A stretch of DNA of 64,000 nt. Origin: Nitrospirillum amazonense. GTDB lineage: Bacteria > Pseudomonadota > Alphaproteobacteria > Azospirillales > Azospirillaceae. Positions 33,562 through 43,028 of the stretch are shown piece after piece. The stretch is taken from NCBI RefSeq assembly GCF_007828045.1, contig NZ_VITN01000013.1:124001-188000 (forward strand). Direction: 5' to 3'. The translations under genes were made by a program, and so were the position numbers. Positions within the stretch are counted from its first letter, which is position 1. Each line of letters begins with the position of its first letter. The notes beneath the pieces were generated by a model that ran no database searches, was not told the origin of the DNA, and worked only from the letters and a program-made list of their open reading frames with translations.

Positions 33562-34347
33562 TCACTTCATGTTCGTGATGGACTGCAGCATCTGGTCCGT
33601 CGTGGTCACGACGCGCGAGTTCATCTCGTAGGCGCGTTGCGCCTGGATCAGGTTGGTGATCTCGGTCACGACGTTGACGTTGGAGGTTTCCAGCGCGTTC
33701 TGCGTGATGCGGCCGAAACCGGTGGAGCCGGGGACGGCGGTGGCCGGCTGGCCCGAGGCCGGGGTTTCCAGCAGCAGGTTGTCGCCGATGGCCTCCAGGC
33801 CGGCCGCGTTGGGGAAGTTCGCCAGGGTCAGCTGGCCGACGATGGCCGGATTCACTTGGCCGTCGATCTTGGCCTGCACCTGGCCCGAGGCGTCCACCGA
33901 GATGTCCACCGCGTTCTGCGGGATGGTGAAGCCGGGGTTCAGCAGGTAGCCGTCGGAGGTGACGACCTGGCTGTTGGCGTTCAGCGAGAAGGAACCGGCG
34001 CGGGTGTAGGCGATCTGGCCGCTGGGCAGCGTCACCTGGAAGAAGCCGTTGCCGTTGATCGCCAGGTCCAGGCTGTTGCCGGTGGTGGTGATGTTGCCCT
34101 GCTCGTTGATGCGGTACACGGCCGCCGTCTTCACGCCGGCGCCGATCTGGATGCCGGTGGGGACGATGGTGCCGGCGTCGGACGAGTTGGAACCGACCCG
34201 GCGCATGTTCTGGTAGAGCAGATCCTGGAATTCGGCGCGCTGACGCTTGAACCCGGTCGTCGTCATGTTTGCGATGTTGTTCGAGATGACTTCGACGTTG
34301 GTCTGCTGGGCCTGCATGCCCGTGGCGGCGATGGAGAGGCTACGCAT
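33562..34347 (-). CDS. flgG: Flagellar distal rod protein FlgG
   Basis: Main distal rod subunit. 261 residues, standard length. N-terminal rod motif MRSLSIAATGMQAQQTNVEV with ISNNIANMTTTGFKRQRAEF, and the C-terminal ALETSNVNVVTEITNLIQAQ, RAYEMNSRVVTTTDQMLQ. Second gene of the operon, 37 bases after flgF. Confidence 0.97.
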   Translation of the reverse strand: MRSLSIAATGMQAQQTNVEVISNNIANMTTTGFKRQRAEFQDLLYQNMRRVGSNSSDAGTIVPTGIQIGAGVKTAAVYRINEQGNITTTGNSLDLAINGNGFFQVTLPSGQIAYTRAGSFSLNANSQVVTSDGYLLNPGFTIPQNAVDISVDASGQVQAKIDGQVNPAIVGQLTLANFPNAAGLEAIGDNLLLETPASGQPATAVPGSTGFGRITQNALETSNVNVVTEITNLIQAQRAYEMNSRVVTTTDQMLQSITNMK

Positions 34348-34384
34348 GATCTGTTTCTCCTACTTCTTCGGCGTCACTGGGGCG

Positions 34385-35104
34385 TTATTGGGCTTTGGCG
34401 AGGTGGGTGATCGCGTTGCGGATGCGATCATGTTCCTCGTCCACCAGCTTCTGGGTCATCTGGTACTGGCGCAGCACGTCGATCATCGCGGTGGATTCGA
34501 CGATGGCCTGCACGTTGGAGGCTTCGACCGCACCCTGCGTCACCTGCGGGTTGGCCGAGGGGCGCGGCGTCTGGGTGGTGGTCATGAGGCCGCCGCCCAG
34601 GGTCTGCATCTGCTGCTGGTCGTCGAAGGTGACGACCTTCAGCTTGCCCAGCTGGGCGCGGTCGGCCATCACGGTGCCGTCGCCCTGGATCTTCAGGTCG
34701 GTGGTGCCGTCGGGAACGGTGATGCGGTTGTCGTTGGTGTCCAGCACGGGCAGGCCGTTCTGGTCCACGATCTCACGACGGTCGTTCAGCTGGAAATTGC
34801 CGGCGCGGGTGTAGCGCGGGCCGGACAGGGTCTCCACCGTGAAGTACCCGTCGCCCTTCAGCGCCAGGTCCAGGGTGTTGTTGGTCACCTGCAGGGCGCC
34901 GGCGCGGGTGTCGCGCATCAGGCCGTAATCCTGGACGAAGGAGACCCGTTCGCCGCGGGCCGGCTTCTCCAGGTATTCCTGGAACAGCATGCGCTGCTGC
35001 TTGTAGCCCGTCGTGTTCATGTTGGCGATGTTGTTCGCCACCACATCCAACTGCCGGGACAGCGCCTCCTGACGGGACAGCGCCACGTAAATCGGGTTTT
35101 CCAT
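34385..35104 (-). CDS. flgF: Flagellar proximal rod protein FlgF
   Basis: Proximal rod subunit. 239 residues from the ATG at 35104 (MENPIYVALSRQEALSRQLD), with VVANNIANMNTTGYKQQ and the C-terminal VEASNVQAIVESTAMIDVLR. The frame continues upstream to 35182, but that extension crosses the sigma-54 promoter and is not expected to be coding. First gene of flgF-flgG-flgA-flgH. Confidence 0.96.
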   Translation of the reverse strand: MENPIYVALSRQEALSRQLDVVANNIANMNTTGYKQQRMLFQEYLEKPARGERVSFVQDYGLMRDTRAGALQVTNNTLDLALKGDGYFTVETLSGPRYTRAGNFQLNDRREIVDQNGLPVLDTNDNRITVPDGTTDLKIQGDGTVMADRAQLGKLKVVTFDDQQQMQTLGGGLMTTTQTPRPSANPQVTQGAVEASNVQAIVESTAMIDVLRQYQMTQKLVDEEHDRIRNAITHLAKAQ

Positions 35105-35162
35105 TTTCGCCTCGAACGTCGCTGCCGGTCGATGCCGGCCGCTTGTTAGTCGCCTCCCTATA

Positions 35163-35179
35163 TGCAGGGGGTGTGCCAA
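35163..35179 (-). promoter_or_regulatory. Sigma-54 (-24/-12) promoter of flgFGAH
   Basis: Minus-strand TTGGCACACCCCCTGCA matches YTGGCACGRNNNTTGCW at 14 of 17 positions with exact GG-N10-GC spacing. The leader to the flgF ATG would be about 50 bases. Confidence 0.7.
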
Positions 35180-35328
35180 CATTCGAGGTGAAGGAAATTC
35201 AAGTGCTTAGCTGCGGAGGGGGGAGGTAGGGGCGGCAGGGGCTTCCCCTCGCGGCAGTTTCTGCCGGACCAGGGGGGCCAAACCCGCCCCGGGGGGCCGT
35301 TTTTACCCCCGGTCCAGCGCCCGCCCTA

Positions 35329-35364
35329 AAAGCGGACCGCCCGCCCCTTAAGGGGCGGGCGGTC
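35329..35364 (-). terminator. Rho-independent terminator after the cyclophilin gene
   Basis: A perfect 13-bp GC-rich stem with loop ttaa (35335-35364), followed on the minus strand by CGCTTTTA. It lies 30 bases past the stop and isolates the flagellar operon from the upstream gene. Confidence 0.8.
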
Positions 35365-35394
35365 GAACCTTGAACCGGATGGAGGATGCCAGGG

Positions 35395-35871
35395 TCAGGC
35401 GGCGTCGGCCGCGACCTGCATCTTCACGATCTTGTCCGGGTCGGTGACGCTGCCGTTGTCACGGCGGCTGCCCTTCTTCAGGGCGTCGACGAATTCCATG
35501 CCCTCGGTGACCTTGCCCCAGACGGTGTACTGGCGGTCCAGGAAGGTGGCGTCGTCGAAGCAGATGAAGAACTGGCTGTCGGCGCTGTCCGGGTTCATGG
35601 CGCGGGCCATGGAGCAGACGCCGCGCACATGCGGCTCGGCCGAGAATTCCGCCTTCAGCTTCTTGCCCGAACCGCCGGTGCCGTCGCCGATGGGACAGCC
35701 GCCTTGGGCCATGAAGCCCTCGATGACGCGGTGGAAGCTCAGGCCGTTGTAGAAGCCGTCGCGGGCCAGTTCCTTGATGCGGGCGACATGGTTGGGGGCC
35801 AGGTCGGGGCGGAGCGCGATGACGACGCGGCCGGCCGGCAGGTCGAGATACAGGGTGTTCTCAAGATCCAT
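35395..35871 (-). CDS. Peptidyl-prolyl cis-trans isomerase, cyclophilin type
   Basis: 158 residues, single cyclophilin domain, cytoplasmic (no signal peptide). Family motifs: [42 protein letters not shown] and [18 protein letters not shown]. The Arg of [13 protein letters not shown] and the SQFFI segment form the active site. The ATG at 35871 is the accepted start; upstream sequence in frame is not cyclophilin. Single gene with its own terminator. Confidence 0.94.
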   Translation of the reverse strand: MDLENTLYLDLPAGRVVIALRPDLAPNHVARIKELARDGFYNGLSFHRVIEGFMAQGGCPIGDGTGGSGKKLKAEFSAEPHVRGVCSMARAMNPDSADSQFFICFDDATFLDRQYTVWGKVTEGMEFVDALKKGSRRDNGSVTDPDKIVKMQVAADAA

Positions 35872-36176
35872 TTTGGGAAGCTCGTTCTTGTGGTGGGCGC
35901 GTCCGTGTCCGGCTTTGCCGGTCGGCGGACCATAGCGCCCCCGCCGGCCGATTTGAACCGCCCTTCTGGCGCAGCCGCCCCCCGCCCGCGGCAAAATTGG
36001 CGCGTGGGGGACCCAAAACCGGCAAGCGCCTTGCATGAGGAGGCGATCAAGGTCGGTGACCGGACCTTCTTGCCGCACACAGGGGGCTGTGGCGCTGCTT
36101 GTGGTCCGGCGGCGGTCTTGCCACTCTCCACCACGGTTCCGGGCACCACCGGGGCCGGGAAGGACTTATACATCCT
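35872..36176. other. Intergenic region between cyclophilin and ydbH-like genes
   Basis: 305 bases between divergent genes, GC-rich, with no gene I can support and no clear promoter element. Confidence 0.5.
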
Positions 36177-38768
36177 ATGTCCATGCCGCCGTTACGGCCG
36201 CCGCCCGGAATGCGGCCCCCCGACCTGCGCGCGCCCAAGGCCAAGCGTCGCCCGACGCCCGGCGCGGGACGCCTGCCGTCGTGGCGGGCCGCGTTGGAGG
36301 GGTGGCGGTGGCCGATCCCGTTCAAGGCCGGCCTGCCGCCATGGGGGGGCCGCTGGCTATGGGGCTTGGTGCCCCTCACCCTGGCCATCGCGGGGGGCAT
36401 TTTGGCCGGCCGGCTGATTTTGCCGGCCACGGCGGAACAGCGGCTGAAGGCGGCCCTGGTCGAGGCCGGCTTCGCCGATGCCCAGGTGACGGTGCGGCAC
36501 GCCGGCTGGGGCTGGCTGGAGGCGGGCGTGCGCCTGCAGCCGGGACTGGAGGCCGACACCGCGCTGGTGACCTTCGCCGGCCTGGTGCCCTGGGGCCAGC
36601 CGGCGCGCCTGGCGCTGACCGGGGTCAGCCTGGATGCCGGCCATCTGAACGGGCAGGCCCTGGCGCGCCTGACGGATCTGCCCATCGACCATGTGGACAT
36701 TGGATCGGCCCAATTGATCCACGGTGACTGGTCCATGCCCTTGGCCCTGCACGCCACGCTCGATCACAAGGCGGGGGACGGGGCGGAAGCGGGCGCTTGG
36801 CAGGGGCAGGCGGTGATGGAGCCGGCGGCCGGCTGGCCGGCGCTTGCCGTGACCGTCAGCCTGACCAAGACGGCGGATGGTCCAGCACTGCGGCTGGCCG
36901 CGGCGCCGGGTGCCACCCCGATGGTGTCGGGCACCCTGGCCGCAGGCCCCAAGGGCACGGCCAAGGCTGAACTGACGGTAACGGACCTGCGCGTGCGCGA
37001 TTGGGGCGGCCCCATTTCCGCCCACCTGGTGGCGCAAGGCGACGGGGACCGATGGACCGTGAGCGCCACCGCCGAGACGCCCGCCGCCCACCTGGCCTTG
37101 GAGGGCGCCAAGCCCTGGATCGGCATGCAGGGGACCGGCACGCAGGCCGCCATGCCCGCCGCGCCGTGGGGGACGACCCTGCGCGCCCGGGGCGCCGGGA
37201 CCTGGAGCGGCGAGGGTCTGCTGACCGTGGCCGGCACCGCCGGGGGCGGCGCCTTGGCCGTGACCGTCGCGGCGGAGGGGATGACGGCGCCGGAACTGCC
37301 GCTGATGGCCGCCTTCCTCAACGGCGGCGGAAACCTGACGCCGGAAGGCGATGGCGCCTGGCGCCTGGATCTGACCCGTGCGGCGCAAGTGGGGGGGCGG
37401 TTGCGGGACGGACGGGGCACGCCGGTCAGCCTGGGCTGGGACCCCGGTGCCGACGGCCACCTCACGGTGGCCTGGCGCGGTGGCTGGGGCAAGGAACGCC
37501 GGGGGCATGCCGAGGCACAGGGTGCCCTGGTGGGGCGCCTGGGGCCGGCGGCCGCGCCACTCATCGCCGGTGGCACCACCGGCCTGCACATCGCCGCCGA
37601 TTGGGATGCCGGGGGCTTGAGTGCCCTGGAGGCGTCCGCCGCGTCAGTGGAGGCGCCGGTGCTGCTGGGCGGTACGCTGGAAGGGGCCCATCTGTCCGCC
37701 GGCTTCGATCGCGCCAACCGCGCCCATTCCGGGCAACTGACGCTGGATGGCGGCCGTGTGCGGGGTGCGATGCTGCCGCCCCTGGCCTTGGCCGTCACCC
37801 TGTCCGGCGATCCGGCCGCCACGCTGACCCTGGCGGGCCAGGCCCGCGGGTTGGACACGCCCCTGATCCTGGGGCTCAGCGGCCATTGGATCGGGGCGGA
37901 AAAGCGGGGGGAGGCGGCGGCGGTGCTGGAGCCGCTGACACTGTCCAACGTGCCGGATCTCAGCCGCCTGCTGCCCGGCGCCGGTCTGGCGGGACCGGTC
38001 CAGGGCCTGGGCACGGTGGCAGGCCGCGCCCATCTGTCTTGGGAGCAGGGGCATCTGACCGCGTCGGGGGAGGTGCGGGCCGATGCCGTCAGCCTCGCCA
38101 GCCCGTCCCTGGCCATCGACGGCCTCAAGGGGGCGGTGGCGCTGGACGGGCTGTTCCCGCTGCACAGTCCGCCTGTCCAGCATATCGAGGCCAAGGCCGT
38201 GCGCGCCGCCCTGGCGCTGGAGGACGTGGGGCTGGATTTCCAACTGGCGGAGGGCCGGGTGCTGCTGCAAGGCGGCGATTTGGCCTGGGCCGGCGGCCAC
38301 GTGCATCTGTCGCCGGAGGAGGGTGGCGGCTTCAGCGCCACGGTGGCGGAGGTGGATTTGGCCCAGGCGTTGCCGGCCTGGGCGGCGGCCGGCTACACCC
38401 TGCAAGGAAAGCTGGGCGGGCGCCTGCTGGGGCGCTTCGACGGCATGGCGCCGGTGCTGGCCTACGGCGGCCTGCAGGCGGAGGCGCCCGGCCATATCGG
38501 CTATGCGGATACGACCGGCGCCGGCGTGCCGGTGGTGCTGAACCCCGACCACAACGGCAAGGTGGCCCTGGTGACCCGGGCACTGGCCGATTACGACTAT
38601 CAAGCCCTGACGCTGGAGCCCAAGGGCCCCATCCTGACCGACCCACGCGCCCGCCTGCTGCTGCGCGGCGTCAACCCGGGGTTCTATGGCGGCTATCCGG
38701 TCGACTTGGACCTGGAATTGGACGCCGGCGACCTGTCCGCCACCAGTGCCGCAGAGCGACGGCAGTAG
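36177..38768 (+). CDS. YdbH-like intermembrane phospholipid transport protein
   Basis: 863-residue protein with a basic cytoplasmic N-terminus, one membrane segment (about 60-82) and a long periplasmic beta-rich region. The end, LLRGVNPGFYGGYPVDLDLE, matches the characteristic end of YdbH (in E. coli an AsmA-like bridge working with TamB and YhdP to carry phospholipids to the outer membrane). YnbE and YdbL partners are not visible here. Residues 500-700 repeat short beta strands, as expected of a lipid channel. The start ATG at 36177 has alternatives at 36183 and 36210. Confidence 0.8.
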   Translation: MSMPPLRPPPGMRPPDLRAPKAKRRPTPGAGRLPSWRAALEGWRWPIPFKAGLPPWGGRWLWGLVPLTLAIAGGILAGRLILPATAEQRLKAALVEAGFADAQVTVRHAGWGWLEAGVRLQPGLEADTALVTFAGLVPWGQPARLALTGVSLDAGHLNGQALARLTDLPIDHVDIGSAQLIHGDWSMPLALHATLDHKAGDGAEAGAWQGQAVMEPAAGWPALAVTVSLTKTADGPALRLAAAPGATPMVSGTLAAGPKGTAKAELTVTDLRVRDWGGPISAHLVAQGDGDRWTVSATAETPAAHLALEGAKPWIGMQGTGTQAAMPAAPWGTTLRARGAGTWSGEGLLTVAGTAGGGALAVTVAAEGMTAPELPLMAAFLNGGGNLTPEGDGAWRLDLTRAAQVGGRLRDGRGTPVSLGWDPGADGHLTVAWRGGWGKERRGHAEAQGALVGRLGPAAAPLIAGGTTGLHIAADWDAGGLSALEASAASVEAPVLLGGTLEGAHLSAGFDRANRAHSGQLTLDGGRVRGAMLPPLALAVTLSGDPAATLTLAGQARGLDTPLILGLSGHWIGAEKRGEAAAVLEPLTLSNVPDLSRLLPGAGLAGPVQGLGTVAGRAHLSWEQGHLTASGEVRADAVSLASPSLAIDGLKGAVALDGLFPLHSPPVQHIEAKAVRAALALEDVGLDFQLAEGRVLLQGGDLAWAGGHVHLSPEEGGGFSATVAEVDLAQALPAWAAAGYTLQGKLGGRLLGRFDGMAPVLAYGGLQAEAPGHIGYADTTGAGVPVVLNPDHNGKVALVTRALADYDYQALTLEPKGPILTDPRARLLLRGVNPGFYGGYPVDLDLELDAGDLSATSAAERRQ

Positions 38769-38834
38769 CGGACGGTGGATGTTCGCCGGCGCCTGAGCGT
38801 GCCCTTGACCATGGTCGATCAAGCGCCGCGCGCA

Positions 38835-39560
38835 TCAAGGGAACGGGCAGTGATCGCCCACCACGTCCACGAAGGAGCGTGAGCCGGGGCTGATCTTGAA
38901 GCGGTACTCGGTGTCGTCGATGATCACCGAATGCTGCAGCGGCAGCATGCCCGTGGTCTGGGTTTCCTTGCCGTTCTTGTCGGTGAACTTCAGGGTGACC
39001 GGCTTGGCCGGGTCGAACCAGGATTGCGGCGCGCCGTCCGGGCTGCGCGACGTGGCGCCCTCGCCAGAGACGGTGATGGCGCCGTCGGCGAAGCCGGCCG
39101 AGGTGTTGGGACCCTTGTACAGCGAGGTCGACAGGACAAAGCGTTTGGTCTCCGCCTTGCCGCAGGAGCGGGGGGTGCCCGTCTGCTCAATGATCAGCGC
39201 CAGGCGGCCGGCGTCCACACCCTCCACCATCTTCTTGGCCAGCAGGTCCTTCAACCGGCCCAGGTCGCCCGTGGGCACGTCGCGGTCATAGCGCACTTGC
39301 AGCTCGCTGACGCGCACTTCGGCGGTCTGCAGCGCCGCTTGCAGCTGGGCGACCTTGCGCTCGGTCTCCTCCTTGGCGGACTGGGCCTGGGTCAGCTGCG
39401 TCTGCAGGCTTTGTTCCCGCCGGATCAACTGTTCCTGCCCCACCTCATAGCTGAAGGCGCAGGCGACGCCGACGACACCGGCCAGCAGCAGGAACTTGCC
39501 CAGACGCCCCCAGAAACGGCGGCGGGCCCGGCGGCTGTGATCATAGAGGCCATAACTCAT
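38835..39560 (-). CDS. Inner-membrane-anchored protein with coiled coil, unknown function
   Basis: 241 residues from the ATG at 39560. Basic head SRRARRRFWGR, one membrane segment (about 21-40), a coiled coil (about 48-88; LQTQLTQAQSAKEETERKVA), then a C-terminal domain of mixed beta structure with a Cys in TPRSCGKAE and another near the end (GDHCPFP). In-frame TTG codons at 39599 and 39623 would add a second hydrophobic stretch, but the latter sits inside a hairpin. I do not recognise the family. Confidence 0.65.
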   Translation of the reverse strand: MSYGLYDHSRRARRRFWGRLGKFLLLAGVVGVACAFSYEVGQEQLIRREQSLQTQLTQAQSAKEETERKVAQLQAALQTAEVRVSELQVRYDRDVPTGDLGRLKDLLAKKMVEGVDAGRLALIIEQTGTPRSCGKAETKRFVLSTSLYKGPNTSAGFADGAITVSGEGATSRSPDGAPQSWFDPAKPVTLKFTDKNGKETQTTGMLPLQHSVIIDDTEYRFKISPGSRSFVDVVGDHCPFP

Positions 39561-39610
39561 GGTGGCGCCAACACCCAGCAGATAGGTCAGGGAGAACAAG
39601 GAATTAGTAA

Positions 39611-39635
39611 GCCCGGGAAACAACGTCTCCCGGGC
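39611..39635 (-). terminator. Hairpin downstream of the glutathione peroxidase gene
   Basis: An 8-bp stem gcccggga/tcccgggc (39611-39618, 39628-39635) with a 9-base loop, followed on the minus strand by TTACTAATTCC. It is 118 bases past the stop and could terminate or attenuate read-through. Confidence 0.4.
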
Positions 39636-39753
39636 CTGACCCTAGCGGGGCCGCCTCCCAAACTCAAGCGGCTGTCGGCCTATATGCACGACGGGCCAAC
39701 GGCTGGGCCAATGAACGGGGGGATGGCCCACCCCGCCGTGTCTACGTCGGCTC

Positions 39754-40356
39754 TCAACCGTTGTGCGACAGCGCCGCGTCGATGGCGGCTTTCAGTTCCG
39801 GCGATTCCGGTTCCACCTTGCTGGGGAAGGCGGCGATCAGCGCGCCCTCAGGGCTGATCAGGTACTTGTGGAAATTCCACTTGGGCGCGCCCTTGGCGGC
39901 GCCGACCCACTTGTAGAAGGGATGGGCCTTGTCGCCGGTCACCGTTTCCTTCTCCGTCATGGGGAAATCGACGGCGAAGTTGGCGTCGCAGAAGTGCTTG
40001 ATCTCCTTATTGCTGCCCGGTTCCTGGTCAGCGAAATCGTTGGCAGGCACGCCCAGCACCACCAGGCCCTTGTCCTTGTAGGCGGTGTAGAGAGCCTCAA
40101 GGCCCTTGTACTGCGGGGTGAAGCCGCAGAGGGAGGCGGTGTTCACCACCAGGATGGCCTTGCCCTTGAACTGGCTGAGGGGCAGCGGATCGCCGTCGAT
40201 GGAGGTGAACTTGTAATCGTATGCCGAGCCTGCGGCGGAGCTGGGCAACGGGGTGGCGGCATCGACATGGCGGGCGGCGGCCAGGCCGGCGATGGCCAGG
40301 GCGGCCATGGCCAGGCCCCGGAACAGGACGCGGCGGGTCGGCAGGGAAGCGGGCAT
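39754..40356 (-). CDS. Glutathione peroxidase family protein, exported
   Basis: 200 residues with an N-terminal signal (twin-arginine-like RRVLFRG, hydrophobic core, cleavage near HVDAATP), so the enzyme likely acts in the periplasm. Peroxidatic Cys77 lies in VVNTASLCGFTPQY; the GVPANDFADQEPGSN and WNFHKYLI segments supply the Gln and Trp-Asn of the catalytic tetrad. Cys rather than selenocysteine means it probably uses thioredoxin-type reductants. It lies 101 bases downstream of lptD on the same strand; a GTAACC-G-GGTTAC palindrome sits between them. Confidence 0.93.
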   Translation of the reverse strand: MPASLPTRRVLFRGLAMAALAIAGLAAARHVDAATPLPSSAAGSAYDYKFTSIDGDPLPLSQFKGKAILVVNTASLCGFTPQYKGLEALYTAYKDKGLVVLGVPANDFADQEPGSNKEIKHFCDANFAVDFPMTEKETVTGDKAHPFYKWVGAAKGAPKWNFHKYLISPEGALIAAFPSKVEPESPELKAAIDAALSHNG

Positions 40357-40457
40357 GGGGTTCTTCCTCGGATATCGGTGGCGGGGCCCCGCTGCCTGGA
40401 GGCCCCGCCTGGTCGCGATATCGGACTATAAACCCCGTAACCGGGTTACCTGCAAAA

Positions 40458-42743
40458 CTAATGCGAGGTGCCGGTGAAGGCGGGGCTGACGAACGTGCCC
40501 AGCTTGTTGAAGATCATGCGGAAGTAAATGCGGTTGCCGGACGCCAGGCCGACACGCTGGGCGTAATCACGCTCCATGATCAGCGAGAAGGTGTAGCAGT
40601 CGTCCTGGTAGGTGGTGGTCAGGCTGGTGGACACGGGTCCGCCGCCCTCGGCCAGGTTGTACCGGGTGGAAAGGCCCACCGTGTAATACTTCAGGAAGGA
40701 CGAGGTCACGCCGCCGCTGACTTCCTGCAGGTTGGAGGTGGTGTCGGCCGTGGTGCCGTTCTGCAGTTCCAGCTTGTTGATGTACAGGTAGCTGCCCGAC
40801 ACGCGGAAGATGGACGGGCCGAACGATCCGGTGAAATCGTGCATGCGCTGGGCGCCGCTGGTCGGATCCAGTCGGAAACCGTAGCTGATGTCCATCCACG
40901 GGCTGGGGGTCAGTTCCAGGCGGCCGACATAGTCGGACTGGCGGCTGTACAGGCCGGAATTGACCGCGAAGTCGGTGTTGTGCTGCAGGCGGTAGCTTTG
41001 ACCGAAGAACAGGGTGCTGCTGCCGCCGCCATTGCCGTAGACGCCGGCGCGGACACCGTAGGTCACGCGCTGGCCGCCATCGAGAAGGTCGACGCCAGGG
41101 TATCGGCTGAGGCGGAACAGGTTGGTGGAATCGAACTCGATGTCCTCGCTGTCCTCGTTCGGCAGGTCGCGGCTGTTGTGATAGTTGGGCGCGGCGGTGA
41201 AGGCCACGATGGGTTCGATCATCTCCGACACGGTGCCGTCCTCGCGTACGAAGGGCAGGCGGGTCATGATCTGGCCCTGGGGGAAGATGCGGACGCGGGT
41301 GAAGTCGTCCCGGGGGCCGCCGTTGGCCGCGTCCTTCAGGTTGCCGATGGCGTAGGCGTCGGTCCGCAGCAGGGCGTTCACGGTGGTGACCATGCCCAGG
41401 CTGTTGGTGTAGTCGCCCTGCCAGCCCGAGACCTGTGAGGCCCGGCGGGACCGCACACCCTGCTCGCGCCACAGGTCCAGGTACTGCGCGTCGAAGGACC
41501 AGCGGCCACCCAGCGTTTCGCCCGGCTCGCCCAGGGCGCTGTAGGTGATCAGCGGCAGGGCCACCGGCTCTTCCAACGTGTTGGAAGGGCGCAGGTCCTG
41601 GAAGCCGTAGATGCCGGCGTTGAAGTAGTCGCGGCCGGCGAAGTGCTCGGTATAGAGGCGGCTGGTCAGCAGCTGCTCAGCGCTATAGTTGTAGCGCAAC
41701 AGGAAGTTGTTGTCGGTGACCCGGTTCAGGTCGAAACCCCAGCGCCAGGAATCGTCGATGTCGAAGCGGCCGATGCCCTGCGCCCAGCCGCGCAGCTCCG
41801 TCGGGCTGATGGTGCCGTTGGACGTCGCCTGCGGGTTCTGCGTATAGGTGGCTGCCCCCTGCAGTTCCAGGTAGCCGTTGGTGAAGCGCTGGCGATATTT
41901 CGTGCCGATGAGCAAGCCGTCGTTGGCGCTGGGCAACAGGTCGAACAGCAGGTCCTTGTCCGGCGAGACGTCGTAGTAATACTTCACCCGCGCGAACATG
42001 CCCAAATTGGTGTTGTAGCCAATGGTGGGCGTCAGGAAGCCGCTGCGCCTGTCCACCGTGGGATCGGGCATGGAGAAGGCGGGCAGGTAGGTGATGGGCA
42101 CGCCCGCCACCTCGATGGTGGCGTCGCGGAAATAGATGTCGTGCGAGGTGTTGTCGTGCGTCACCTGCTTGGCGCGAATTTGCCAGGTGGGCGGCCGCGT
42201 GGGATCGTCCTCGCACAGCTTGCAGGGGCTGTAGGTGCCGCGGGTGACGCGGGTATAGCGGCCGTCGATGCGCTCGGCCTGATAGCCGGCGAGGCGGCTG
42301 TTGTCCTGCAACAGCATGCGCGACTGGTCGACGAAGGCCTGCTTCTGGTCCTCCGTCAGTTCCGCATAGTCGCCGAACATCACCTCGCCGTCCGGCTGGA
42401 TCATGACGACGTGACCGCTGGCGGTGATGACGTTGGATCGCTCGCTATAGCTGATGGTGTCGGCCAGCACGACGTGGCCACCCTGCGACAGCTGCACGTT
42501 GCCGGTCGCGGTGGTGATGCCAAGCTCATTGTCCGTGTCGACCTGGTCGGCCTCCAGCAGGACGGGCGGCTGGTCCTTCTTCGGCGCGGCCTGAGGGGCG
42601 GCGGCCTGGGCGGGCGCAGCCTGGGGGGCGGCGGGTGCTCCGGTGGAAGGCGGTGTCGGCTGCTGTTGCGCCAGTGCCGTGCTGGACATCAGGCCGACCA
42701 TCAGGGTGGCGGCGATGGCGGCACGCCGCCGCGTGGCGGCCAT
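40458..42743 (-). CDS. lptD: LPS-assembly protein LptD
   Basis: Outer-membrane beta-barrel that inserts lipopolysaccharide into the outer leaflet. 761 residues from the ATG at 42743 with a signal peptide (RRRAAIAATLMVGLMSSTALA). An OstA-like N-domain follows a Pro/Ala/Gln-rich spacer (EADQVDTDNELGITTATGNV, YSERSNVITASGHVV). The barrel domain contains PDPTVDRRSGFLTPTIGYN and many amphipathic strands to the end. Two Cys occur in SPCKLCEDD; the disulfide pattern of E. coli LptD is not evident. Confidence 0.94.
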   Translation of the reverse strand: MAATRRRAAIAATLMVGLMSSTALAQQQPTPPSTGAPAAPQAAPAQAAAPQAAPKKDQPPVLLEADQVDTDNELGITTATGNVQLSQGGHVVLADTISYSERSNVITASGHVVMIQPDGEVMFGDYAELTEDQKQAFVDQSRMLLQDNSRLAGYQAERIDGRYTRVTRGTYSPCKLCEDDPTRPPTWQIRAKQVTHDNTSHDIYFRDATIEVAGVPITYLPAFSMPDPTVDRRSGFLTPTIGYNTNLGMFARVKYYYDVSPDKDLLFDLLPSANDGLLIGTKYRQRFTNGYLELQGAATYTQNPQATSNGTISPTELRGWAQGIGRFDIDDSWRWGFDLNRVTDNNFLLRYNYSAEQLLTSRLYTEHFAGRDYFNAGIYGFQDLRPSNTLEEPVALPLITYSALGEPGETLGGRWSFDAQYLDLWREQGVRSRRASQVSGWQGDYTNSLGMVTTVNALLRTDAYAIGNLKDAANGGPRDDFTRVRIFPQGQIMTRLPFVREDGTVSEMIEPIVAFTAAPNYHNSRDLPNEDSEDIEFDSTNLFRLSRYPGVDLLDGGQRVTYGVRAGVYGNGGGSSTLFFGQSYRLQHNTDFAVNSGLYSRQSDYVGRLELTPSPWMDISYGFRLDPTSGAQRMHDFTGSFGPSIFRVSGSYLYINKLELQNGTTADTTSNLQEVSGGVTSSFLKYYTVGLSTRYNLAEGGGPVSTSLTTTYQDDCYTFSLIMERDYAQRVGLASGNRIYFRMIFNKLGTFVSPAFTGTSH

Positions 42744-43028
42744 GGACGGCTCCGCAATCAGGGGATGGGGGCTCAACGTGTCGCACTCCCCGTCAGCGCG
42801 CCCGAGTGCACGCAGGGGCTGGGGGTGGGGATGCCGCCGTTCCGGGCCATGTGGCCGATGTCCTTGCTCCGCTTCATGGATCACCTTCTTGCCCATGCCG
42901 TGGGCCAAGTCAACACGGCTGGCCCGTTCCACGGGCTCATCTCCCGATATCGTCGGCGCGTGGCCCAGAAACACCATCCTGGAAAACGCCACGGGCGGCA
43001 CCAACCCCGCGAAGGGGCGGCGGGGATG

